This document shows positions 15,203-27,027 of a DNA stretch of 64,000 nt, in pieces. Source of the DNA: Albula goreensis (Eukaryota > Chordata > Actinopteri > Albuliformes > Albulidae); contig CM040741.1 of assembly GCA_022829145.1 (NCBI GenBank), positions 55,982,180 to 56,046,179 on the forward strand, given 5' to 3'. The notes under the pieces are model-generated. The model was not told where the DNA came from, ran no database searches, and saw only the letters and a list, made by a program, of their open reading frames with translations. Position 1 is the stretch's first letter. The number at the start of each line of letters is the position of its first letter. Made by a program: the position numbers and the translations under genes.

Positions 15203-15570
15203 TAAAAATGCTTATTCTTTGTACTCTCCTCATTCTGTCCTGTGGTTTTTGCCTAGCAGTATTCAGACTGTGACCTCATAAATGTTCATTATTAAAACAC
15301 AGATTTCAATTTACTGAGAGATGAAGCTGTGAGAAACGTGGGATATCACGCATTTAAAACGAAACATTAAAACATCTTTTCCTAATCTTTCAATAATTAC
15401 AGGACCAGCAATTCATCAAACCTTTTACTCCTACCCTCAAGACACTGCCAAATGACCTACATAGACTAGGTACTGGATCTCTTCATATTTATTTTCATTT
15501 GAACAAATATGTCCAGAGCACTTCTTTTGGATAAATAAGTTGTGTATACAAGTTTGCAACTGCCACACTA

Positions 15571-15644
15571 AACAGTTTTCCTCTTGGGAAAATGGAACAG
15601 TTTTCCTCATGAGAAAATGGAACAGTTTTCTTCATGAGAAAACG
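15571..15644. repeat. Minisatellite, three 25-bp copies with internal palindrome
   Basis: Three near-identical tandem units begin at 15571, 15596 and 15621, each starting AACAGTTTTC. Copies 2 and 3 contain CTCATGAG or TTCATGAG flanked by complementary TTTT/AAAA, so each unit is close to a palindrome. Confidence 0.9.
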
Positions 15645-15815
15645 TAAGTGGATGACAACAAGCAGTTCCATAAATCCATGTGTACAAAACACCCAAAGTC
15701 ACTTCACATCCAAACATGCGACTCCATATTTAACTAATACCGTGATATTAACACCATCATTTCCTTATTCCATAAACCACTCCAGCTCTGAGGAGTTTAG
15801 AAATGTAGAAAGTTA

Positions 15816-15837
15816 AAATACAGTAGCTGCTGTATTT
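15816..15837. repeat. Perfect 8-bp inverted repeat (AAATACAG...CTGTATTT)
   Basis: Two 8-bp complementary arms surround TAGCTG, about 170 bp beyond the palindromic minisatellite. Confidence 0.6.
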
Positions 15838-16783
15838 GAAAAAGTACCTGTAGGAGTATCAGACAAAACTGTGTACAAGACATTAACTGTGAGTTCATAT
15901 GATAATAAAATTCAACATTTTCTTACTTATGTCCAAAACATTTTATTGTATTCAAAGGACTAAGTTTATTGACTGTTAGTTAACATCATTTGATATGACC
16001 ACAACCCTAAAACTAAGTAGACAATTACACGTGTGGGTATTCTTACATTGCATTTGGCAATGACAGCAAAATCTGGTAGGGTTTTCATAGTTCACATGTG
16101 AACATATATAACAGTACAATTCAAGGTAATGGAGTCATTTTTTGTACAATCATACTCTCAGCCTGTGCCACCTGTACAAGACTAATCCATAGTCTTGCCT
16201 TTGTTATTAGTGAGGCAATGCATCTCCTCTCACTTCATCCCAGCTGAGCATGAACCCAGAACGCCTCATTTTCCCCCATTTTACAAGCCACTGCACGACA
16301 AATGCCAAATAAACCAGCAGACAAGGAATGACAAAAAGGCATTTAGGTTTCTGAAGTCAGCTCTGAAGCTCTAGAAGTAGAACTTTTGCTGAAAGCATGT
16401 CAGAGAGATGTAGACTTAACTCTGTGGTAATATTAAAGGTCATTGTTTTATGATTTTTAGCTACCCAGTGAAGTGTTTGTGAAGTGATCCCTTTCAGTGA
16501 TCTTAAACTTGCAGACACAGTTTCCTTTCCTTTCCATATGCATTGACACTTTTTCCCTCTCTGTGAGTGGCACACTGCAGTTCAGGGATCAATCATGTGT
16601 GCTATTACAAAATCTTAAATCTCTCATCTTTCTTTAGAAAGTAACTGTTGCTTTTAAAATGTCTTTCATAGCAGAAAAAATACTTTGTATTGACAGTGAT
16701 ATGAACCATGTAGTATCTTAATTATTGATTTAGTTTAAAATATAAGTTCTTTCATTCTGTTTCTATTATTCTGAAATAAACAA

Positions 16784-16788
<5 letters not shown>

Positions 16789-16861
<73 letters not shown>
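16789..16861. repeat. (AT)n microsatellite, about 36 units
   Basis: This is a perfect, self-complementary AT array that could extrude as a cruciform. Confidence 0.97.
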
Positions 16862-16864
<3 letters not shown>

Positions 16865-18540
16865 TTATTTGATGTAGGATAATAATGCAGCCAAACGGCA
16901 GCACTGTTATCTAATACGAGACCTTACTGCTCACACTGCTGAGGAAATAAGAAATATCTGACATGTCTTCAGACTGATATTTAAAGAGAACACTGCTCTC
17001 AAACAGGTTTCAGACCCCAGCTCCACAGCAGCATACCTGCTCCAGCAGCATTCCATTGGCCTGTCACCCAGGCAATGAAAGAGCCCATTCAGAGAGAAGG
17101 GCTAGACTGCGCCATCTACCCAGGCATCACAGCCAGCCTCTCCCCCTCTCTCATCCAGCAGGGATCATCAAAAAAAGCTCACTGCAATGCTTAGCAACAG
17201 AAGAATCTGCCGATGGGGAGCGAGACTTGTGCAAATGTATCATTATTACCTCTACACATTATCCATGGACAAAGTGGGAGATTCCTACATGTATTTACTT
17301 TACCTCATTTTCCATTATGTGCAAACCTGTGATAACCCAGGGCTAGTAAAATACTCACCATTTTACAGTTGGCCTACCAAGTTCCTCAAATGAACATGAC
17401 GCATCACATATTGAAGCATGTGCTAAAGCAAAGGTACGACTAAGATTCTGAGTATGATGCTAAAATACATTTACCTTTTTTTCCAATGACATTGCTTGTT
17501 TGCTATTTAAAATATATGATGGAGGAGACAATTATGATACTGCCCAGGCCCACATCTACCTATGCCACTGGTGTAAAGGAGGACATGAATAACAAACACA
17601 CAATATGTTGATTTAGAAATCCCACTAATAATTTAAATGCTACCCCAATCTGAAGACCTAAGGGAATCTGCCCTACAAACTAAAATGAATTCTCAACCCT
17701 GAAATGACTTTGATGTTGACAATTATGAAACAACAAGCTAAATTTGCAAAAAATATTGTACTTACAAAGATTCATTCAGAAGTCTTTCATTTGTGGATTG
17801 AATCAATGGATTGATTTAGCTTCAAAAGTAATTCAGCTATAATTCCATTTTGGCAATTACCATTATGGGAAAGGCAGCAAAACTAAACACAAATTTTTGT
17901 ACAAAGGCCTCTCCTTTATTAAATCTTGAAAAAGAATGTCCAAGTACAATGTACAATGTCTTTGCCAGAGGGTCATCACTGCTGCTTACAAACTTCTTTC
18001 CCAAAAGCCTGTTTGCCTCTGGGGTATCAAATAATACACTTGATGGATCTGTTTAAAACCATGTAAACCAAGATGTTTAATGCACATGCATTTTGTAAAT
18101 TGGAAAATGAAATTCAACAACTTGCTTCAATTCAAAACAATTTCCATCATATTGACACGCAGACCACACACACATCATTCCTGTGAATGAATGGTTTTAT
18201 AAATCGTTGCATCCTTCCCTCCAGGCGACTCATATGCATACCACAATGCCGCAATAAACACAGCCAAACAATGACATTTTGCGTAGTCTCGTTATTGTTT
18301 TATTTTCCACATAGTTCCATAAGCCTGAGATGCAATTTTTTGTGTGTCCAGTACAGTCCACTCTTTGGTGGCTTTACTTATGGGTGTCTTTCAACACCTC
18401 AGGCCAAGTTTATAGTCTGTCTTTCTAAACCTTGCAGAGTTCTCTCCTTGTTTAGCTTCACATAAACAGTAAAGGATTGGTCCAGGCAATGTGGGGATTA
18501 GACAACTGACTTTCCCCCACCTGCAGTGGCAAAGTGGAGC

Positions 18541-18750
18541 CCTCTGACACGCCACTGTCATACACGCACGCTACAGCAGTTGTAGCTGCAGCATCTCGCT
18601 TTCATGACTACCCAAATGTCAGCACGAGATCACGCTGTGAGGCCAATCAAAAGAGAGGACAAATCGCAAGCTTTGAAACTGACACCATGAGTCGAGTGTG
18701 AGAGGACTCGGGTTTCGCTCGTTGACTGGAAAGGCGGCAAAGGACGATAA
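18541..18750 (+). promoter_or_regulatory. Local CpG cluster upstream of the nested gene
   Basis: About 13 CpG dinucleotides occur in 210 bp, clearly denser than the neighbouring intron. The cluster ends about 245 bp before the ATG at 18995. It could be a small promoter island for the nested gene; no TATA or initiator motif was identified. Confidence 0.3.
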
Positions 18751-18994
18751 TGTTGGTCTTTGATCATTCTCATGCTTAACACGCAAAGCCAAACCACAGC
18801 ATAAGAGAAACACAATAAAATGCTGGTTATGCCCTCCAAGATATAATTGGAGCTCTCCAAGGGCCAGCTTTCCTTGGAGCTCTGGCATACATTGTTTTGG
18901 ACAAGATGTCTTTATTCCTTCTTTGGCCAGTAAACCATAATAAAACACTTTTTACATGATCTGGAACCAGTAAAGGAATCAGCTTATAGAAGTC

Positions 18995-19161
18995 ATGCCT
19001 TCAGAACAGCGAGGAAGTGAACGGAAAACCATGACAACAATGGAAAATATGTCAGAAGCAAGCACAGATTTCATGATCAAAGAAGATGAGCACAATATTC
19101 CGTCTCTGGTCACTGACATACAGAGGATGGTTAAACGGCTGGCAACGATAAAGGCTGATGT
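18995..19161 (+). CDS. Candidate nested gene, exon 1 (MPSEQRGSER...)
   Basis: The ATG at 18995 is the first in its frame after a TAA at 18971 and has G at -3. The frame reads MPSEQRGSERKTMTTMENMS and on through SLVTDIQRMVKRLATIKAD. A good donor, GTGAGT, follows at 19162-19167. Read without splicing, the frame would stop at 19163 after 56 residues. Amino-acid composition is protein-like, unlike the surrounding sequence. Confidence 0.45.
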
Positions 19162-22100
19162 GTGAGTTTGGAATGGATTTTTAAGGTTAATAACACCCTC
19201 TATTTTCTAACAATAAACCATTTTTCAGGCAGTAACTCAAAGGCAGTCATTTTTGCAAAACCAAAGACAGCCATAGTTCATTTTAAGAGCAGGAATTTCA
19301 CTGTGATGTAACACATTCTCGTCTGGCTTCCTTACTTTACTTTTTTCACTGCCACTAAAGGTAATATTTGACAAGGAAACAAATTTCACATTTCAGTGAG
19401 CAGCTCTTTGCTGTTCTTACTTCATAATAAGCAGATTGTACCAGGAGCAGGACGTTCGGTTTACACTAAAACTGTAATTTATCCCTTGTTCCCTTCATTA
19501 GGCCATCTGGCAGCCATTCCATCTTTGAAAAATGGTTTTTAATCACTGCATTAATGATATTTTTACACATATTTAGAAGTTATCACATTGACTTTGTGTT
19601 AATTTGATGACAGATTATCATAACAAAACAAAACTGACTCTTTCTGACTAAGTCCATATGAAGAAATCGGTATCATTTAATGGTAGAAAAACCTTAAAAT
19701 ACCTGCACTGCTAGCATCCCAAATTAGATACCTGGTTTTTTGTAAATGACCTTACCTGCCTTTTTCAGACCACAGATTTCTGCACAGGTAGCTTGCAGGT
19801 GAATACTGCTAGAATCATGCAGAGCTTGGGTTGGCAATGACTTAGTAGAGATTTCAAAATATGACTTCTTTGAAACATGGGGCTAAAAAAAAACAGTCTC
19901 TTCAGGTCATGGTTCTTCAGGTATTGAAGTCAATACATACATTAACTAATAACTATACATTGGAAAGTAATTCTCTTTAACAATTCAGAATTTGATTGGA
20001 GAAAAATGTCCATTGCATAACAGCCCCCGCAAAAAACAGCCAACAGATCAACTCTCATCTTTAGGACAGACCTGGAGATCTCTACAGATAACTATAGCAA
20101 CCTTCAGAGTTGTGCTCTCATAACTCCATGAGAAATGGAATCTTTGGGACCCAGACTCAAATGAAGGGGAAAGTAGACCGATTCTATGGGGAAGATTGGG
20201 ACAGCATAGCAAAGGTGTTTGGGCTACACCCGCCAAAGTCTGATTCCTCACCATAAATCACCATGGTGACTTTAAAACAGGTGTGCACCAGCAGAGGCTG
20301 TCTGATTTAGTGTGGCTGGATTTTAACGGCCGCCCAGCACGGAGCCCTGCAAGCCTCGCTGCCAGCGTTTACTGCAATGAGGTTTCCCCACTTGGCCCAT
20401 TGGCCAATACTTTATAAATACCAGTAAAATAAACAGGGCAAAGTTAAATCGCCCAAGTACCTTAGCAGACACTATAAATAGAAAGTGCCAAGGGCCTCCT
20501 ATGGACTCACAGGAGGTTAGGAGTGTGAGGCGGTGAAGCTGGAAACACTGACGAGGCTAGCCTGTCTTTAAACACGGAACACCTCATGAATTTTTCCCGA
20601 TTACCAGGGGTGGTGCAAAGTATCATCCAACAGAATGAGGCCAATACAGGTGCAGGTTGTGCAAGAACAGTATTTCTCTGTGGACATAAAGGCAGCGAAT
20701 AGATCCATGGTCTGGTTCTCATTGGCTGTATGCGTGAGCTCCCTCTCGGAAGCATTGCTTTTTAATTATGATGAAAGACGGTAACTTGATATCTCATAAA
20801 TCCGGGTGTTTTGCATGGCGATAATGAAAAAGAGAGTTATTTTCTTGGAAAGCAAAGAGTTAACACACTGTCTCGCATGCTCGTTCCTAGTGCACTCACT
20901 TCCTGTTGGGTTTAGCTGAATTTGGGCCTGCATTTGCAAAGCCTTGCAGTGATTTAGCCCCTACACAGAAGGACCAGGGGGTACCTCCGGGTCATATTTG
21001 CCCAACGTCTGCACAGGGCCCGGACGGTCAGGCCCCTACCACAGCTGCTTTGAGTTATCTGTCCATTCAGGCAGCCAATCGCAGCATTCCATTGCAAAAG
21101 GTGATCTTGCTCCGCCTTTATCCAAGCAGATTAGTGGGGCGACTGCTCAAGGATCTGGAAGCTGAGCCCAAATTGGCACAGATTCCAAAATACCTCAGAA
21201 CAGTTTCATATCTGTCCATCTGTTACCGGGCAGCTTTGAAAAGGTAGGGAGCCCCTTGGTGCATGCATACCAAGTGTCTGCTACATTAGACACATCTTCT
21301 CTTTCACTGAGTCACAGCTGCAGGACAAGGCGTCACTTTTTCAGAAGGAGGGAAGAAAAAAACAGCAAGAGAAGTAATGAATTAATACCCAACACGTCAG
21401 AACAAAACTTGTGTATGGATGAGAATCCAAAAAATTCAAATGAAGGCCACAGGAATGGGTGGGGGTGGGGGGGGTGCTCCTTTTTTGGATTATGAAACAA
21501 CTAATTGCCCCAAGTCCAGTAATATATAATACAACTACTGGCTGGGTGAAAAAAGTTTGCCAACCTGTCCACCCTGTGCTGCTGATTAAAAAAGCACATG
21601 TCTCCAGGCCCAAGCACTCTAGATATCACTGTCAGGTCCATGAAACCACTGCAGAAAAATAGGAAATATAACAGTGAGCTAAGATTTGATTTGCCAAAAA
21701 AACCCACTTATTTCCACCGCACCAGACAAGCAATGTTGTACGAGTCTTTTGCTGACCTGAGCACTGGCAAATTCATAAAAACTGCCTATATTATGAACTG
21801 ATTGCCCGAAAGGTCACAGGCAGTATGTATTACTGCTCTTCATGTAGTGTATGAAAACTTCACAGGTCCTTGCTCATTCAGCATTGGTCAGACACACTCC
21901 TAGGAGCTATGGATGGTTGCAAACTAACCTCTGTATTTTGGCATGAGGGTATCGCATAGATGAGGGGCAAATGCATCTTGGAACTGAGTCAAAATGACTT
22001 TGTTACCTTTTAAGGAAATCTCACCCCAATGTGATCCCCATCTCCCTTGAAGACTTTTGACCTTTGTGTTGCCTGGGACAACAGGTGTACCACAGACAGT

Positions 22101-25100
22101 CCTCAGAGAATCCTTAATTGTTCATCTTTCAGATAAGTTACCTCCTAATCCTGCCTTGCTCCATGAAAGGAGTGGCAAACCACAGGCACGTTCCGCGGTC
22201 ACGGCAGAAGGGAAACATACAAATCGTTAAAAAACATGATCCCAGCATTTGGGAGGAGGAGTGGAGAAGGGTCAGGCTTGGACTCCAGTGCAAATGAGGA
22301 AACGGATTTGTAATCACATCCTGGGTTTGAAGGCCCCGCAGCATCCGTAAATCACTTACTCCTGCCAATGAGCAACTGCCTGTGCTGTAAGCCCCGTTTC
22401 ATGTTCAGCTATTTGCTAATTGCTGGTTTTGATGGCCTGCAGCTGGTTACTGAATATGTCTGAGTGACCATTAAGTGCACATATCAGGAAAAGGGGGAAA
22501 AGCACCGCGATTTAAGAGAATGTCACATTTTGGGTAATGCAGTACATCAAGTATCTCAACATATTGTGTCAGAATAACACAATATAACACAATCTCTTTC
22601 AAGTTGTAATTTGGTAAAAGATAACAGACTGAAAGGATGCATCACCAAGTTGTAGAGTTATCTGCATAACTGATTCTGCAGTCAAATTGGTCGAGTTGTA
22701 ACCTGTCCAGCAAGGGACTCAAAGGTAATCATCATGAAGGAAACAAACAGCCTGTATTTGGTGAAAGAATTATTGTCTGACTGGAATATGCTGCCAGAGC
22801 AGAGGTAAAATGCACAGGTTGTGTGCCATATAGGCAGACAATGAAAAAACAATATACATACTATATATGTACTCAGCATGGTATGGATTGATGTATTTCA
22901 GACTATGTGGTCTTTGGGTTGAATGAATTTAACAAATTGCTACAACATTTCTACCAATACTAAGACTAAATGAAAGAACTATCAAGAAGGAAAGGCAATG
23001 CTTTTATCCAATATTAAAGTGAATGCATGGGCCCTACACCCCATAAGCAACCTATATTAATACACAAATAAACAGTGCATAAAACAATAAATCAATGAAC
23101 ACGTTCCATTGTTCTATCATAAATTATAATACACATGTAACTTAATACACTAACATATTGGTTTTAAAAGGTGAAATGTGATGTACTGTAACATCCATCT
23201 GAATTCAGTCTGAGGCTGGGGAGAGATAAATCTGCAGTCCCTCCTTTTTCTATACTTCTACTTGGGAAGCACTTTACAGATATTTAAATTCAGTACAGGG
23301 TGCAGTAAAACCAGTCAGACTTAAACCTTGGGAATCCAACACCAGTTTTTCTTCTCCCTGAGAATGTGATGGGTTCACAGAGTGTTTTATTAATTTCTTT
23401 AGATTTATGAGAAGTTATGATGTACTTCCAGGGTGCTGATACCCTTCCAACATTAACATCCCGGGAATATTAAACTTGGACAAACAACAAAACTGACAGG
23501 CAGACTCTGGTGCTGTTCAAGTCCTTAATGGGAAAAGCATGTCTGTTCACCAGCTAAACATGAAATATTACTCTCACCTAAAGGTTTAAGTGTCCAGATC
23601 TAACCTTTTACACCTAAAAATAACTTTCATATGTACATAGTATACTAAATATGATGCCATGTAAATATATAAGTAATTTTTCAAATTACATTGATCACAC
23701 ATGTCTTCGGTCTTTTACACAAATATTTTGCAAATACTGGTAACTAAAACTGAATTTGGTTGTGTTCTTGTCCTCACCAGCAGAAGCCCTTAAGCAGGTA
23801 CTGTCATGGGTGACTCACGCACGCACGCATTCTATATTAATGTCAATACAATTTACCAATATGTTTCTACTATAAAAGACATTTTAAAATGTGAGCCTCA
23901 ATTACCTTCCTAACCACCAAAACTAAACATTATTGAACCTTTATGAGAAGTAGAATGCAGAGTATGGAGTGGATCTCTACCTCCTTCATCTCTCTCAAGA
24001 ACTTTCCTTCCTGAATGGTCCAACACATTGGAAATGGTCCATCACGCCAGATCCAGCTCAGAACTTGTATAACAGCGCTCCAAGAAAGTCTGATGCTTTT
24101 CTGAAGGCAAAAAGTAATGGGGATGTACAGAAAATTCAGAAAAGCTTACTTCAGCCATTTTAAATGTGATTCACTCATTAGCAAATGTAACCTTTGTAAG
24201 TCAATAGGCCATGCCCTTGAGAGGTCTGGTTTGGTTTAGCTCTTTAGGCCAGGAGCTGTTTCCTTTTTTGGACATGTCAACATAATAATAAAAGGTTCAA
24301 ATAAACAGCATATTTTTAGTGTTTTATCCTTATTTTGTATCAGTTTTTACTCCAAGAAGCAGTCTGGTATTTCCCTTTATTTATTCTACCCATCCAGTCT
24401 GTTTTCTTCTTCAGACCTTTGAGACTAATAATACAAGGATAGTGGGTGCATCTAATGTCAGCAACCAATCAAATCATTCAGCTGAAAAGCTGAAAACATC
24501 AATAATAGGCATCACAGAAATCTATAAAAATATTCTTTACATTATGGTGCCCCCTCCCCCCCAGTCCAGAATACATTACTTAGTCCTTAAAAGATTTCCT
24601 TTTTTAGAAGGTGGATAATAACCAGTAGGGGGGCTGAAAAGCAAAAGCATTTGGCATCATCTGAAAGACCTTTACAAGATTTTTAAGGCAGTTGGTTATG
24701 CAGACCTTTGCTGCTCCTTAGAAAGTGAGTTAGGGCACACAATATTCTTTTTTTTCTGCAAAGCTCAAGTCATTTTAACTCAAGTAAAGTTCATCACAGA
24801 CATTGCCCAAGGCAGCCTTTCTAGTGAAGGTAAGATTGGTAAGAAGTGATAGCACCCACTATATTTAAGGCCTGCCTCCAGAGGACAGGAGCCTGCATGT
24901 GACACAAACCCTGCCCTGTTGGGTTAGCAGATAGTGGCACAGCTTAAATAAATCCACCAGGAAAGAATGAGGCACAGTAGCAGAACTGGCCTTCACTATT
25001 GGTTGTGATTGCTGGTTACCCTAGCAGCCGGTCTCAACTGGCATGTGCTCACTTCCAAACCTGCAGGCCCCTGGCCTTGGGTGCCAACAGCTACACCAGA

Positions 25101-26972
25101 GAGGGGCTGTGCTTCCACATTTCCACCCCTGTCACACGGATTTATCGCTTCTTCCTCCTCGTCCCACCCTGCACCTCCTCAGTACTGAATAATCTCACTA
25201 CTGACCGTTAAGGGCCTTCACTGTTATTTCCATTTCATAATTCTAATCAGGGACACCAGAACTAAGTAGGAAATACTGATTGCCAAAGATGACATTCTAT
25301 TATGACCCAAAGACAAGTTCTGACCCAAAGTGTGACTTGAGGTCTGATACAGGGAACTTATAGTATCTGCTACATCTGCTATGACAACCCATAGCAGTGG
25401 GATGAAATAGTTTTCTTCAGAAAAAAACACTGTCCCTTTCCTCCAGAGTCCAGACATCATCACCTGTTCATGCTCAGATCTGAAATCCAGTTAAATATTG
25501 CCCATGGGGAGCAATGAAATAGATGGTGAACACTAGGCCAAAAATAAACACTGCAAGATGATGATCTTTTTTAAATGTCTAAATCAGAACTATTCTCCAT
25601 TTTTCCAGAAGGGCTCCTGCGATGCTTGGGCACGCTGAGCAAGAAACATAATCTCTCCGACCCTCTCCACCCTCCACGTCTACTGGCCCTTCCAAAATCA
25701 GGAACAGAATATTCCTTTCAACATCCTGGTGAGAGGATGCCCGGTCTAGACAGCTAAAACTGTCCGTCTGACCCAGCTGAGGCTTCAAGTCTGTCCTGCC
25801 ACTGAAACCCATCAGAATGCCTTGCAGAGTCTCACTTTGATGTCAAACACAGGTGCAACTGCTTCTGTCGACCCATGTTTGAGGGATTGAGATTGACTAT
25901 TCAATGCACTTGTGGTGACACATCCCACGCAGACCTGAAATAACTTGGAACTCCAATGTAAGCAGATGTCGAGCATGAGAATGCATACCCACAGATGTGA
26001 GATGGGAATCGACACAATTTAACTTGAACCAAAAAAAAAGTTTTTGCTGTCACATTGGAAGAATCTCTTAGATATGAATCAGTGGTCTGGATCAAGAGTA
26101 GATTGGAATGGCTTCTGCATTCATGTTAAAAAACAAGGATGCAAATTTTGTCTCATTTTTGTGCTGAATGGTTATACAACAGTCAGGAACACAAAACAAT
26201 GCAATTATCAAAATCAGTGGCATTCTTCAAAGATGTCAGTAAAAGAAATTATGTGAATGTTAGTTAAGAAAATTGGCTATTGTCCAATTGTATCATGGAT
26301 TCCAGTAAATTTATTTTCACAGATAACAGCAATGGTATATGACATAAAGAATACATATAAGTACTGAAAACTGGTAACTACATTAGGGATTAGCTTCTGT
26401 CAGCAAAGAAGAGGATCCAGAAGCTGTCAGTTGGGAGAGGTGGTCTATATCATGGCCAAAAATAGCTGCTGCAATCAATGGGCCCTGTGATAAGAGCCCT
26501 CCTCAACGCTGAGGAGGCTCTCCAAAATGCCCTTTTTTGTTAAAGTAATCGAATCAGTCCATGCTAAAGACAAGACAGAAAAGAAACGGAGGGCCCCTAG
26601 CTAAGCAGAAGGAATAGAGAGAGGGGGCACTTGAGAGGGGAACAATGCTACCCGTCTTGGATTGCAGGGGTAGTAAGGAGAGAGCCTGACGGGGGAATTT
26701 ATTTGGACGTGCTGATAATATGGCCCTTCAGCCACAAAGCCCCGTTGCACAGATTGGAGCACAAAGGCATTCCTTTCAGCATCCTGCCATCTATAAGTAT
26801 CCCCTGGCAAAGCCTGTGCGCTCCGATGGACAGCAGGTCAAGTGCCAACTTAACAGCATCAATGTGTCCACTGGCTGCAGTGGTTCAGCAGATGGAGTAG
26901 TGCTCCAATGATCACTGTCATGCCCCTACAAAACATTTTTTATGCCAAGAGAGAAAAGCACAGCACATAAAG

Positions 26973-27027
<55 letters not shown>

